Assembly (NCBI GenBank): GCA_937952455.1
Contig: CALFYU010000514.1
Coordinates: 1-22,204, forward strand
Length of the DNA stretch: 22,204 bases
Source: an uncultured Planctomycetaceae bacterium
Lineage (GTDB): Bacteria > Planctomycetota > Planctomycetia > Planctomycetales > Planctomycetaceae
Direction: 5' to 3'
The position numbers and the translations under genes are program-made. The notes beneath the pieces are model-generated. The model saw nothing but the letters and a program-made list of their open reading frames with translations, did not search any database and was not told the DNA's origin. Every line of letters begins with the position of its first letter. Positions within the stretch are counted from its first letter, which is position 1. Of this stretch, positions 1-7,715 are shown piece by piece.

Positions 1-845
1 TGCACCAGTACGGGGATCGACCATTGCTTGTCGATCAGCACCACCGATTTGCGATACTCCGTTTCGAGATCGTCGTCTTTGAAATTCAGCGTGAAGCTGT
101 AGCAGGGACGCTCATTGAAGAGTTGTTCCGGCCCCATGCAGCAGTCGACGCTGCCGTCGTGAGCCAGATCGCGGCGTCGATACTCGGCCATGGTCTTGGC
201 AAGATTCAGCAGACCGGCCTGTGTCACCGGGTGGCGAGCCTCGCCCATGGCGATGGAACTGTCGGGAGCGATCGGCAGCGTGATCTTACTTTTCAGGCCG
301 TCGCCGCCGGCATGGACGATCATTCTGTTGTTGTTTTGTCCGTCGATATAGAGCACTTCCCGCCCGGCGTCGCCGTTGAGCCAGTGCATATAAACGCTGA
401 ACGGTTCATGCCGCGCCTTCAATTCGATGGTTTGCAATTCCGTGAGTTCTGCCGAGTCGTCGAGCCACTCTTGTTTATGAAAATTCGCCGCGTAGCCCGG
501 ATGCTTTTCCAGCCAGCGAATGCCGTCTTCCAACAGCGCCAAGTTCAGCAACAGAGCAACACGACCGCGGCAGACCGCACCGAGCGAGACGCTGTCGACT
601 TGTGGTTCCTCCGCGGCGGCGGAATCATCGTCGGTCGCGTGCGTTGACGCTTCCATCGCGGCCGCTGCCGGCGCGATCTGCGTGATGACCGGTCTCGAAA
701 CGGCGCTCCGCGAAACAGCGCGGGCCGGTTCCAATTGAAAATTGAGAACCAGCACGCCCACGGCGGAACAGGCGATCAAAACGGCGAGGAAGTTGGGGCG
801 GGTCGCCCCGGCGGGGAGGGCGTGGTGGCGTGGCTTGCGCGTCAT
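1..845 (-). CDS. DUF1571 family exported protein (C-terminus beyond the window)
   Basis: The minus-strand reading frame opens with ATG at 845 and stays open to the left edge, so about 281 residues are visible and the C-terminus is missing. A GAGGA ribosome-binding site lies about 10 nt upstream of the ATG. The N-terminus is basic (MTRKPRHH), followed by a hydrophobic stretch (NFLAVLIACSAVGVLVLNF), which reads as a signal peptide or single membrane anchor. A low-complexity Ala/Asp/Glu linker follows. The globular part contains EDGIRWLEKHPGYAANFHKQE, LKARHEPFSVYMHWLNGD, GREVLYIDGQNNNRMIVHAGG and YSFTLNFKDDD, the layout I associate with DUF1571 of planctomycetes. That domain resembles the LolA-like beta-rich proteins that handle lipids or lipoproteins at the envelope, but its function is unproven. 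Family recognition is from memory of the pattern; no search was run. Confidence 0.85.
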   Translation of the reverse strand, partial: MTRKPRHHALPAGATRPNFLAVLIACSAVGVLVLNFQLEPARAVSRSAVSRPVITQIAPAAAAMEASTHATDDDSAAAEEPQVDSVSLGAVCRGRVALLLNLALLEDGIRWLEKHPGYAANFHKQEWLDDSAELTELQTIELKARHEPFSVYMHWLNGDAGREVLYIDGQNNNRMIVHAGGDGLKSKITLPIAPDSSIAMGEARHPVTQAGLLNLAKTMAEYRRRDLAHDGSVDCCMGPEQLFNERPCYSFTLNFKDDDLETEYRKSVVLIDKQWSIPVLV

Positions 846-1252
846 ACGAGTCCAATCCTCGAATGCGAGACGCTGCAGTGCGTCAATCAATCGTCGCGTG
901 GCCCGGAAATATCAAATTTCGCGCGATCGATCCGTACGCTGCAAGCGGTGATTCCTGACGGCACGACCGGGCAAAGCCGGTCGTGCCGGGCGAACTCCGT
1001 CTCAAAACGGCGGGCCGCCAGTGTGAATCACCTATGGCGTCTTGCCATGTGAATGAAGGTAGTCGGGTGTAGTTTTATCGGAACTTGCCAACACCGCGAC
1101 TTACCGTTTTCTGCCGCCGCATTAGAAACGGCGTACAGCGTGAATCAACATTAACTGGATTCATCAGCGAAGACACCCTGTCCGGAAAAGTCTGCCTACA
1201 CTTTCCGGTCCACCCGTCGCTGCCTAGATTGAAGATTTTGGGATGCTGCGCA
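846..1252. other. Intergenic region between two minus-strand genes
   Basis: This stretch of about 400 bases carries no convincing gene on either strand; frames are short and lack ribosome-binding sites. It should hold the promoter of the DUF1571 gene and the 3' end signals of the YdjY-domain gene. Two structures stand out: the perfect 11-bp hairpin at 960-987 (listed separately) and a small stem at 1034-1048 (ATGGC-GTCTT-GCCAT). I found no confident -35/-10 pair. Confidence 0.5.
960..987. repeat. Perfect 11-bp stem hairpin, REP-like
   Basis: The left arm GGCACGACCGG (960-970) is exactly complementary to the right arm CCGGTCGTGCC (977-987) around a GCAAAG loop. No T-run follows on either strand, so it does not look like a standard intrinsic terminator. 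The same core, CCGG-(G)CAAAG-CCGG, recurs at the right edge of the window (22190-22204). That recurrence suggests a dispersed palindromic element. Confidence 0.6.
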
Positions 1253-2233
1253 TCACTTGGCGGGCGGCTTCTTCTTCGGCTCAGCGTCGGGTTTCGACGA
1301 TTTCGTTTCCGTCGCTTTCTTCTCCTTCGCCGGAATTAACTCGATCGTCACCTCGGTCCCCAGGGGGGGGATTTGATCGGTCGCCGCCTCGAACAGCAAA
1401 TTCGCCTCCGCATCGCTGCTGCGCATCGCGACGTCGATGATTGACGACGAAAAATTCGCAACACTGATGATCTGCCCCTCTTCAGCGAGGTAATACTCCG
1501 GCCCGCCCGGTTCCTCGCGCACGAATTGGCTGCCGGCAAACACCCAGTCCACGTCGATCTTCTGCGGTTGGCTATCTTTGTAGAATTTCTCAATTGCCGC
1601 CTGGTAGTTCTTATCCTTGCTCCAACCGAGCATGCGTCTTTTCTCTTCGACCGTCATGGGACCGAACCACAGCAACTCTTTGGCAAAATCGTCGTACCGC
1701 AATTCCGATTCCGCAGGGATTTTGAGATCCGTAGGAAGCTGTTTCATCGACACCGCATAAAACCGCCGCGTCACTCGCTGCACCCAATCTTGGGCCGGGA
1801 CGCGATGCAGCGTGTTCTTCTTGTCGCGCCATTGTACAAAGATGTCAATTTTTTGACCGGCCGGCGCTTCGTATTCCGGGTCAAAGCGGACCGGATGCCC
1901 CGGCTTGGCGCCGATCCGCAGCAGCGCCGCATGCACCATCATCGCTTTGGCGTCCAACGAGACGATCGACTCGTGTTCCATCGTTTGAGACAGACAACAA
2001 AAGAATTCCAACAGCGCCTCACGCTGCACGACCTTGGTCTTGAGCAGGACTCGCTTGCCTTTTAAGTCAAGCATGACTGTTCCCGCAGGATTCAGCTTGA
2101 CCAACTTGTCGGGCGGCTCTTTTTCAGCAGTCTGCTTGTCGGCGGCCGGGGCAGGATCATCGGCGATTGCTGCCTGCCCGAACAGACCGGCGACGGCGAT
2201 TAACACAAGCAGGCCGCGGAGAAAACTCGACAT
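1253..2233 (-). CDS. YdjY domain-containing exported protein
   Basis: A 326-residue protein. The ATG at 2233 is preceded by GTGAGGCG at a suitable distance. Residues 1-24 (MSSFLRGLLVLIAVAGLFGQ, then AAIA) form a classical signal peptide, so it is probably periplasmic. Residues 45-115 hold the YdjY-type signature: a short strand block (KRVLLKTKVVQREALLEFF), then EHESIVSLDAKAMMVHAALL and RIGAKPG. A second half (about 150-300) has strand-rich segments such as DWVFAGSQF and YYLAEEGQIISVANF, and could be a diverged second copy or partner domain. The tail (about 305-326) is a low-complexity Lys/Pro/Ala stretch. YdjY-domain proteins are frequent in planctomycetes and their biochemical role is not established. 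It lies downstream of the hydrolase gene on the same strand with a gap of 112 bp, so co-transcription is possible. Confidence 0.85.
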   Translation of the reverse strand: MSSFLRGLLVLIAVAGLFGQAAIADDPAPAADKQTAEKEPPDKLVKLNPAGTVMLDLKGKRVLLKTKVVQREALLEFFCCLSQTMEHESIVSLDAKAMMVHAALLRIGAKPGHPVRFDPEYEAPAGQKIDIFVQWRDKKNTLHRVPAQDWVQRVTRRFYAVSMKQLPTDLKIPAESELRYDDFAKELLWFGPMTVEEKRRMLGWSKDKNYQAAIEKFYKDSQPQKIDVDWVFAGSQFVREEPGGPEYYLAEEGQIISVANFSSSIIDVAMRSSDAEANLLFEAATDQIPPLGTEVTIELIPAKEKKATETKSSKPDAEPKKKPPAK

Positions 2234-2345
2234 GGTTCACGCCTCACAACAAGTTAATGGGCCGATGAGCACAATCGAGATGCATCATACCAAAGGCCCG
2301 CCGCGTTCCCATACCCCGTGGGACATCTGGCGGGGAAACGGCCAG

Positions 2346-3353
2346 TTACAGAATTGACTCCAGCCAATGCAGCAAATCCCGCACCGTTTCGTCGCGATTC
2401 GGCTCGAACTCCAACGTATGCGCCGCATCGACGTACTCGATCAACTTTCGTCGCGACGAAGCGAACCGCAGAAAATAGCCCCGCATGGCCCGATTGTCGA
2501 TGATCCGGTCCTGTCCGGAAAGCATCAACAACGTGGGACTGACAATCGCTTCGGGCGCATCCAGCAACTGACGATCCAATTGACGATTAGCTGCTAAAAA
2601 CCCGACCGTCACCTCCCGCAGCGTGAGTGCATCATGGGAAATATACGCTTGCCAATGCAGATCAGCGGTGAACAGGCTCGGGTCCTCAAGCGGGATCGGC
2701 ACTCGCTTCTCCCGCACTCCGGCAACCTCGGCGAGTGACAATTTGAGATTTTGCAGCGCCGTGGCGCGGATTCGTGCGCGGATGCCGGGATACAACAGGG
2801 CCAGCGCATCGAGCAGTTCCGGACGCCGCGCCGCCGTGAGGGCCGCCAGTTTTCCTCCCCAACTGACTGACAATAAGATCGTCGCCGCCGCGCGTCCCCG
2901 CCGCGCCTGGTCGTGCCGTGCCCACTGCAAGAATTGCGAAACGTCATTCAACAGCCGCTCCGCATGCGGGGCGTCCCCCCGCCGGCGTTCATTCAATCCC
3001 GACCCGCGGCGATCGACAAACAGCACGTCGTAACCGGCCTCGCAAAGTTGCCGGCTCGTGGCCGAGTACCAGCCGGAATGACTTTGAATCCCGTGCAGAG
3101 CGACAATCGTGCCTTGCGGCGCGCTGCCTGCCGCCATCCAACGGCGAAAATGCAGGCGATAGCCATCCGATGCGGTAAAAAACTCGATCGCAGGTCGGTG
3201 CACGGTGGTCGCTCGGATGCTCGGAGATAACGAAGGCAAAGCACAGGAGGGCGGAGTCCTTTGTTTGTATCGGCCCCGCGTCCGTCCGGCAAGCGGGACT
3301 CGTTGCGTCGGTGAAACGGCTTGCTGTAGGATGGGGCGTACGCATGATTCCAT
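2346..3353 (-). CDS. Serine alpha/beta hydrolase (lysophospholipase-like)
   Basis: The open frame is 335 residues. The fold is clear: oxyanion strand LHGIQSHSGWY (86-96), then DRRGSGLN (114-121), nucleophile elbow LLSVSWGGK (160-168, Ser164), acid loop SGQDRIID (Asp282) and DAAHTLEF (His312). The triad Ser164-Asp282-His312 is in order and spacing fits PldB-type monoacylglycerol lipase/lysophospholipase relatives. The elbow is SxSxGG rather than strict GxSxG. The first 50 residues from the ATG at 3353 are Arg/Pro-rich and look non-coding. Conserved sequence begins at VHRPAIEFF, so the GTG at 3203 (codon 51) is a plausible true start, though it lacks a good Shine-Dalgarno. No signal peptide is evident with that start, which suggests a cytoplasmic enzyme. 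Substrate unknown. Confidence 0.85.
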   Translation of the reverse strand: MESCVRPILQQAVSPTQRVPLAGRTRGRYKQRTPPSCALPSLSPSIRATTVHRPAIEFFTASDGYRLHFRRWMAAGSAPQGTIVALHGIQSHSGWYSATSRQLCEAGYDVLFVDRRGSGLNERRRGDAPHAERLLNDVSQFLQWARHDQARRGRAAATILLSVSWGGKLAALTAARRPELLDALALLYPGIRARIRATALQNLKLSLAEVAGVREKRVPIPLEDPSLFTADLHWQAYISHDALTLREVTVGFLAANRQLDRQLLDAPEAIVSPTLLMLSGQDRIIDNRAMRGYFLRFASSRRKLIEYVDAAHTLEFEPNRDETVRDLLHWLESIL

Positions 3354-3396
3354 TCAGTACCGGCCTGTACTACTTCAACCGACGGAATGATTTGTT

Positions 3397-4557
3397 ATGG
3401 CGACACGATCAGCAGCATGTTGTTTGATGCTCGCGCTGGTTCTTATTGCACTGCGACAGACCGTCGCTGATGAGACCGACGATCGCCTGCAGACCATCGC
3501 CCAATCCGGACCGCGCGGCGAGGGGGCCGCTGCGGCACAACAAGCGGCTCGCGAGTTGTCAAACTCTGGAATCGAAATTCTGCCGCGGCTACTGAGTGCA
3601 ATGGACACCGACAACATCGTGGCGGCGAATTGGTATCGCACGGTGTATGAGCAGGTGACGCGACGTGAGTTGCAAAGCCCGTCGCCGCAGCTGCCGGTCA
3701 AGTTCCTCAAGGAATTCGTGCGCGACGCGCAGCATCGCGGGCGCTCGCGGCGGCTGGTCCTGAGTCTGCTCGACCGATTCGACGAAGGTTTCAGGAAAGA
3801 ATTCGTGCTCACACAAATTGACGACGCGGAATTCCGCAGCGACGCCGTCGCGGCGCTGCTGGCAAAAGGCGACCAACTTCAGAAAGAGGAGCAGACCGAC
3901 GAAGCTGCACGGGTGTATGAAGCCGCGTTTCGCGGAGCGCGGGAGAGCGATCAGATCCAAGCAGCCGCCGCCAAACTGAAGGAGATCGGCCGCGAAGTGA
4001 GCATCATCGATCACATGGGATTCGTGACCGATTGGCACGTGATCGGGCCGTTCGATGCACCGGGCAAGACCGGCTTCGAACTGTCGTTTCCGCCGGAAGA
4101 ACAGGTCGACTTAGCAGCCAATTACCCCGGTCAAGGAGGGCGCGAGATCACCTGGAAACGGTATCGAACTCCCCAAGCCCTGGGCGAGGTGAACCTCGTG
4201 ACGGCGATCGCTCCCTGCACTGAGGCGGTGGGATACGCCTACACCGAAATCATCTCGCCGCGTGACCAAGACGTCGAACTGCGGTGCGGCGCGGACGACA
4301 ATCTCTCAGTGTGTGTAAACGAAGAGAAAGTGTTCTCCCGACTGCAATGGCTCAACGGCACGCGCTTGGACCGCTTCACCGCCCCGGTCCATCTGCGGCG
4401 TGGCAAGAACACCGTCCTGGTCAAAATTTGCCAGGGTCCACAGCACAGCAACCCCTCAGTCCCCAACAACTGGTCGATGCAACTGCGGTTCTGCGACAAA
4501 GAGGGGGCCGGCGTCGGCATACATTCCGCGTTACCGGAGCTTCCGGAAACGGAGTAG
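3397..4557 (+). CDS. Exported protein: helical-repeat N-terminus and beta-sandwich C-terminus
   Basis: A 386-residue protein from the ATG at 3397. Residues 1-24 (MATRSAACCLMLALVLIALR, then QTVA) are a signal peptide. Residues about 25-205 are Ala/Glu/Arg-rich alpha helix with HEAT/TPR character: LSNSGIEILPRLLSAMDT, VAALLAKGDQLQKEEQTDE and AARVYEAAFRGARESDQIQ. Residues about 213-370 form a beta domain starting WHVIGPFDAPGKTGF and containing RCGADDNLSVCVNEEKVF and LRRGKNTVLVKICQG. This pattern (WxVIGPF, a D-D-x-x-x-V-x-V-N loop, then a GxNxVLVK strand) is seen in planctomycete PA14-like or carbohydrate-binding modules. I do not recognise a named family for the whole protein. It precedes the PQQ-like gene in the same direction, separated by a MITE-like element. 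Confidence 0.8.
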   Translation: MATRSAACCLMLALVLIALRQTVADETDDRLQTIAQSGPRGEGAAAAQQAARELSNSGIEILPRLLSAMDTDNIVAANWYRTVYEQVTRRELQSPSPQLPVKFLKEFVRDAQHRGRSRRLVLSLLDRFDEGFRKEFVLTQIDDAEFRSDAVAALLAKGDQLQKEEQTDEAARVYEAAFRGARESDQIQAAAAKLKEIGREVSIIDHMGFVTDWHVIGPFDAPGKTGFELSFPPEEQVDLAANYPGQGGREITWKRYRTPQALGEVNLVTAIAPCTEAVGYAYTEIISPRDQDVELRCGADDNLSVCVNEEKVFSRLQWLNGTRLDRFTAPVHLRRGKNTVLVKICQGPQHSNPSVPNNWSMQLRFCDKEGAGVGIHSALPELPETE

Positions 4558-4577
4558 AAATAACGCGGCTATTTTTC

Positions 4578-4758
4578 TTTAGCCACAGAGGTCACAGAGG
4601 ACACGGAGAAAAATAGGGATGAGTTGTGCCGAACGGTTAACGCCGATGTTGAACGTGATTTGACTGACTTAAGATTTTGAAGCCTATTGTCTTGATCAAT
4701 GAATGACGTTTGGTCACGAACAACGTCTCCGTGTCCTCGGTGCAGCTCTGTGGCTAAA
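4578..4758. mobile_element. MITE-like element with imperfect 32/33-bp terminal inverted repeats
   Basis: The left end (4578-4609) begins TTTAGCCACAGAG and ends AGGACACGGAGA. The right end (4726-4758) is its reverse complement with one indel and a few mismatches: both arms share TTTAGCCACAGAG outside and GAGGACACGGAGA inside. Each arm is itself a run of short CACAGAGG-like units. The 116-bp core contains no gene. The CACAGAGG...CACGGAGA style motif is widely dispersed in planctomycetes and some other bacteria; I recall it from general reading and have not searched. No encoded transposase, so it would be non-autonomous. The right end sits 17 nt upstream of the Shine-Dalgarno region of the PQQ-like gene. 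Confidence 0.6.
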
Positions 4759-4788
4759 TGGGCGGCAATCGAACTAAGGAAAGCGGCC

Positions 4789-6042
4789 ATGACGAAAAAA
4801 TACGCGTTCATCGGATTCCTGTTGGCAATCACCATCGCCGGAACAGCTGCCGGAGAGAACTGGCCCGGTTGGCGCGGTCCGGACCGCAACGGGATCTCTC
4901 ACGAAACCAACTTGCCGGAACGTTGGTCCAAGACCGAGGGCATCCGCTGGAAGATCGACGTACCAGGGTCGGGTATTTCCAATCCGATCGTGTCGGAGGA
5001 TCGCGTGATCGTCACCGCCGCCGACGGCGTACGGCAATCGGATCTGCACATCATTTGCTACGCCCGCGAAGACGGTCGCGAATTGTGGCATCAACGACTG
5101 TGGGGAACCGCCCCCACGCGGTACCACGCCAGCAAAAGCAGCATGGCCACCCCCGCCCCCGTGACAGACGGCCGCCGCGTGTTCGCGTTCTTCGGAACCG
5201 GCGACGTCTTCTGCATTGACATGCACGGAGAATTGCAGTGGCAGCGCTCGCTGGCCGGCGAATATGGCCAATTCGAAAATCGCTTCGCTGCCTCGAGTTC
5301 GCCGCTGCTGTTTGAAGATGCGGTGCTGCTGCAGTGCGATCACTACGGCGATTCGTACGTCATCGCACTCGATCAGGAGACCGGAGCCAATCGTTGGAAG
5401 CGGGATCGCCCCGAAGCCTGGCTCTCCTGGGCGTCGCCCCAGTTGATCCCGGCCGGCGACGGTCAATTCGAGTTGATCGTCTCCGGTTCACACAAGGTCG
5501 ATGCGCTCGATCCGCGCAACGGCGACAAACTGTGGACCGTGACCGGTATGAGCCGCGAATGCATCCCCACACCGGTCTTCGGCGACGGTTATTTATATGT
5601 CGTCAGCGGACCCAAAAGTCCGTCCATGGCCATCCGCCCCGGCGGTCGCGGCGACGTCACCGAGACGCACGTTCGCTGGCGAAACACCCGCGGTGCACCG
5701 TTCGTTCCTTCGGCAATCTTGGTGGGCGATCGCTATTATCTTGTCGACGACGCGGGAATCGCCACCTGCCTCGACGCCGCCAGCGGCGAGCGCGTCTGGC
5801 AAAAACGTCTCTCGGGCGCCTTCACAGCTTCACCGGTGGCGGGGGATGGCAAGATCTACTTCACCAACGAAGACGGCGAAACGACCGTCATCGCCGCCGG
5901 CAACGGCGGTTTCAAACGCTTGGCGCGGAACTCCGTCGGGGAGCCGGTCTATGCGTCTCCTGCAATTGCGCAGGGGTGTATTTTCCTCCGCACCAATCGG
6001 CACCTACTCTGTATCGACGGTCATGACGGCGATAATCCGTAA
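4789..6042 (+). CDS. Exported PQQ-like beta-propeller repeat protein
   Basis: A 417-residue protein. The start chosen is the ATG at 4789, with AAGGAAAG just upstream and MTKKYAFIGFLLAITIAGTA as a signal peptide. A longer in-frame start at 4699 would make the leader run through the repeat element and is unlikely. After cleavage comes the planctomycete hallmark ENWPGWRGPDRNGIS. Propeller blades follow with the usual cores: DGRELWHQRLW, GELQWQRSLAGE, ETGANRWKRDR, RNGDKLWTVTG and SGERVWQKRLSG, each with the Gly...Trp pair typical of PQQ/YVTN-type blades, about seven or eight in all. Such proteins act as binding or scaffold modules or as quinoprotein relatives, but no catalytic Ca/PQQ site can be assigned here. 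Function unknown, probably periplasmic. Confidence 0.9.
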   Translation: MTKKYAFIGFLLAITIAGTAAGENWPGWRGPDRNGISHETNLPERWSKTEGIRWKIDVPGSGISNPIVSEDRVIVTAADGVRQSDLHIICYAREDGRELWHQRLWGTAPTRYHASKSSMATPAPVTDGRRVFAFFGTGDVFCIDMHGELQWQRSLAGEYGQFENRFAASSSPLLFEDAVLLQCDHYGDSYVIALDQETGANRWKRDRPEAWLSWASPQLIPAGDGQFELIVSGSHKVDALDPRNGDKLWTVTGMSRECIPTPVFGDGYLYVVSGPKSPSMAIRPGGRGDVTETHVRWRNTRGAPFVPSAILVGDRYYLVDDAGIATCLDAASGERVWQKRLSGAFTASPVAGDGKIYFTNEDGETTVIAAGNGGFKRLARNSVGEPVYASPAIAQGCIFLRTNRHLLCIDGHDGDNP

Positions 6043-6132
6043 AGCCGGTCGATGAAGATTGACCGTTTCAACGAATATGGCGGCCGGTCCGTGGCAATCG
6101 CGCATCAAACACCGCAGCGGACGAACTGCGGA

Positions 6133-6161
6133 TTGACCGGGTTGCCAACCCGTCATAGAAT
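6133..6161 (+). promoter_or_regulatory. Candidate sigma-70-type promoter
   Basis: TTGACC (6133-6138) and TAGAAT (6156-6161) are separated by exactly 17 bp. The match is 5/6 at each hexamer. The predicted start of transcription near 6168 would leave a leader of about 90 nt before the ATG at 6259. Confidence 0.5.
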
Positions 6162-6258
6162 GAAAAAAGGTGATTTTTACGGGGTTTTCGGCGGAAATCG
6201 CCCGCCTCGCCCGTATCAAATTTGATCGCGTTCATTCCCTGGAAACGGACGGCATCCG

Positions 6259-7251
6259 ATGAAGATCTTGCAACTTTCGGGAACGACCTGCATCGACTCG
6301 CTTCGCACACGGCGCGCACCGGTCTCGTTCGGCGTCTGTTTGGCATTGGCGGGCCTGGCCGTGGTCTTGGCGGCGCCCCGGTCCGTTCGCGCGCAGGCCG
6401 TCGATCCGAATAAGATCCCTGCGCCGAGAGACGTCACCTTCACGACCAAGGACCGCATCAACTTGGCCGGGACCTACTTGGGGTCCAATCTCGGCCGAGA
6501 AGCCCCGGTGATTGTCTTTTTGCATCGCGAAGGGGGAAATCGCTTGGTTTGGACGAAGGGGATCGCTCCGGCGCTTCAGCAAGAAGGGTACGCGGTGATC
6601 ACGGTTGACCTCCGCGGCCATGGACAAAGCAAAGTCGACGCCGGGGCCAATGACGGCCGACGTCGGCGAAATGACAAGCTGGTTCCGCTCGACTACAAGC
6701 ACATGGTGGAGTTTGACCTCGAACCGGTGAAATCTTTCATGTACGAGGATCACCAGGCCGAACGATTGAATATGAACAAGACCGGCCTCGTCGGGGCGGA
6801 GATGGGAGCTGCGGTCGCCGTTTGGTACGCGATGTTGGACTGGCAAAAGCCGCCGCATCCCGATGGGATCGGCCCCAATCGCACCCCACGTGGTCAGGAC
6901 ATTCGCGCGATCGCGCTCCTTACACCGGAGAATGTCCCCGGTTTGCCCTACCCTCAACCGTTGATCGTGCTCCGCAATCCCGAATGGGACATTCACCTGT
7001 TGGTCGCCGTCGGGGACCAGGATAAAAAAGGACTACGCGAGGCCGAACGAATCTACGAGCTGTTCACGAAACTCGGCAAAAACCCCGATCGCAGTTATAT
7101 GCAGATTTATCCGGGAGAATTGAAAGGCGCGGACTTGCTGACGCCGAAGGAATTGAACGTCTCCGCACACCTCTCCAAATTCTTCGAAAAATCGCTCAAG
7201 AGTCTGCCGGCCAATTGGCGCGATCGCAAGAGCAAAATTGCCGCCGATTGA
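6259..7251 (+). CDS. Exported alpha/beta-hydrolase-fold protein without the Ser nucleophile
   Basis: A 330-residue protein with ATG at 6259 and GGAAACGG upstream. The N-terminus (about 1-46) holds a basic segment, a hydrophobic core (VCLALAGLAVVLAAP) and an Ala-rich cleavage site (VRAQA), so it is exported. The fold is alpha/beta hydrolase: FTTKDRINLAGTYLGS, VIVFLHREGGNR (oxyanion strand), YAVITVDLRGHGQSK, then the elbow TGLVGAEMGAAVAV. In a normal hydrolase the elbow reads GxSxG; here it is G179-A-E181-M-G183, so Glu replaces Ser. The acid strand HLLVAVGDQDKKG is present (Asp253). At the usual His position, after YPGELKG, the residue is Ala. Both the nucleophile and the general base therefore appear absent, so classical serine-esterase activity is unlikely. 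It may be a binding or structural pseudo-hydrolase. The gene stands alone downstream of its own candidate promoter. Confidence 0.85.
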   Translation: MKILQLSGTTCIDSLRTRRAPVSFGVCLALAGLAVVLAAPRSVRAQAVDPNKIPAPRDVTFTTKDRINLAGTYLGSNLGREAPVIVFLHREGGNRLVWTKGIAPALQQEGYAVITVDLRGHGQSKVDAGANDGRRRRNDKLVPLDYKHMVEFDLEPVKSFMYEDHQAERLNMNKTGLVGAEMGAAVAVWYAMLDWQKPPHPDGIGPNRTPRGQDIRAIALLTPENVPGLPYPQPLIVLRNPEWDIHLLVAVGDQDKKGLREAERIYELFTKLGKNPDRSYMQIYPGELKGADLLTPKELNVSAHLSKFFEKSLKSLPANWRDRKSKIAAD

Positions 7252-7273
7252 CGGGCTTGAAGTTCTCCTTGCG

Positions 7274-7675
7274 TCATCCGGTCAGCGTTTGTGCTGCCCA
7301 GCGGCCCAACACCACGGCCCCGATTCCCAGCACCAAATTGCCGATGACGTTCAGCACGGCGAATCGCGCATCCTCTTCTTTGAGAAACATTTCGACGGTT
7401 TCGCTGCCGAATGTCGAAAACGTCGTCAAGGCGCCCAAAAAGCCGGTCATCAGCACCAACTGCCAATGTTGCGAGAGTTGAAAGCGCTGCACCAGTACCG
7501 TCAGCACACCGATTAGCAGACACCCGGCCACGTTGACCGCCATCGTGCCTAGGGCGAAGAACGGGAATTCAGGCCCGTAACGCTGAAACAGCCAGACACG
7601 CACCCAGCCGGAGAGATAAAACCGGCCGACCGCCCCCACAAATCCGCCGATCCCGACGTACATCAATTCTTGCAT
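7274..7675 (-). CDS. crcB: Fluoride channel CrcB/FluC
   Basis: A 133-residue membrane protein, the usual length of single-domain FluC subunits, which assemble as dual-topology dimers and export fluoride across the inner membrane. Four hydrophobic segments are visible. Family motifs are intact: GIGGFVGAVGRF (8-19), ALGTMAVNVAGCLLIG with the pore Asn48, and GFLGALTTFSTF (78-89), whose Phe86 and Phe89 match the phenylalanine boxes lining the pore. Only one copy is present, so a homodimer is expected. It follows the DUF1501 gene by 40 bp on the same strand and is convergent with the pseudo-hydrolase gene (22-bp gap). The short upstream gap has no fluoride riboswitch. Confidence 0.95.
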   Translation of the reverse strand: MQELMYVGIGGFVGAVGRFYLSGWVRVWLFQRYGPEFPFFALGTMAVNVAGCLLIGVLTVLVQRFQLSQHWQLVLMTGFLGALTTFSTFGSETVEMFLKEEDARFAVLNVIGNLVLGIGAVVLGRWAAQTLTG

Positions 7676-7715
7676 AGTGGGTCCATCTCAAGACGGTAAT
7701 CGATCGCGCTGTCGG

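Noticed and set aside
24..647. 207-codon plus-strand frame at the left edge
   Set aside because: The minus strand over the same bases encodes the DUF1571 protein with its signal peptide and ribosome-binding site.
4699..4788. 30-codon N-terminal extension of the PQQ-like protein
   Set aside because: It runs through the right arm of the repeat element, while the ATG at 4789 has a ribosome-binding site and opens a proper signal peptide.
7676..7715. Fluoride riboswitch upstream of crcB
   Set aside because: The gap to the upstream gene is 40 bp, too short for the aptamer, and its conserved GGNGAUGG-type core is not seen.
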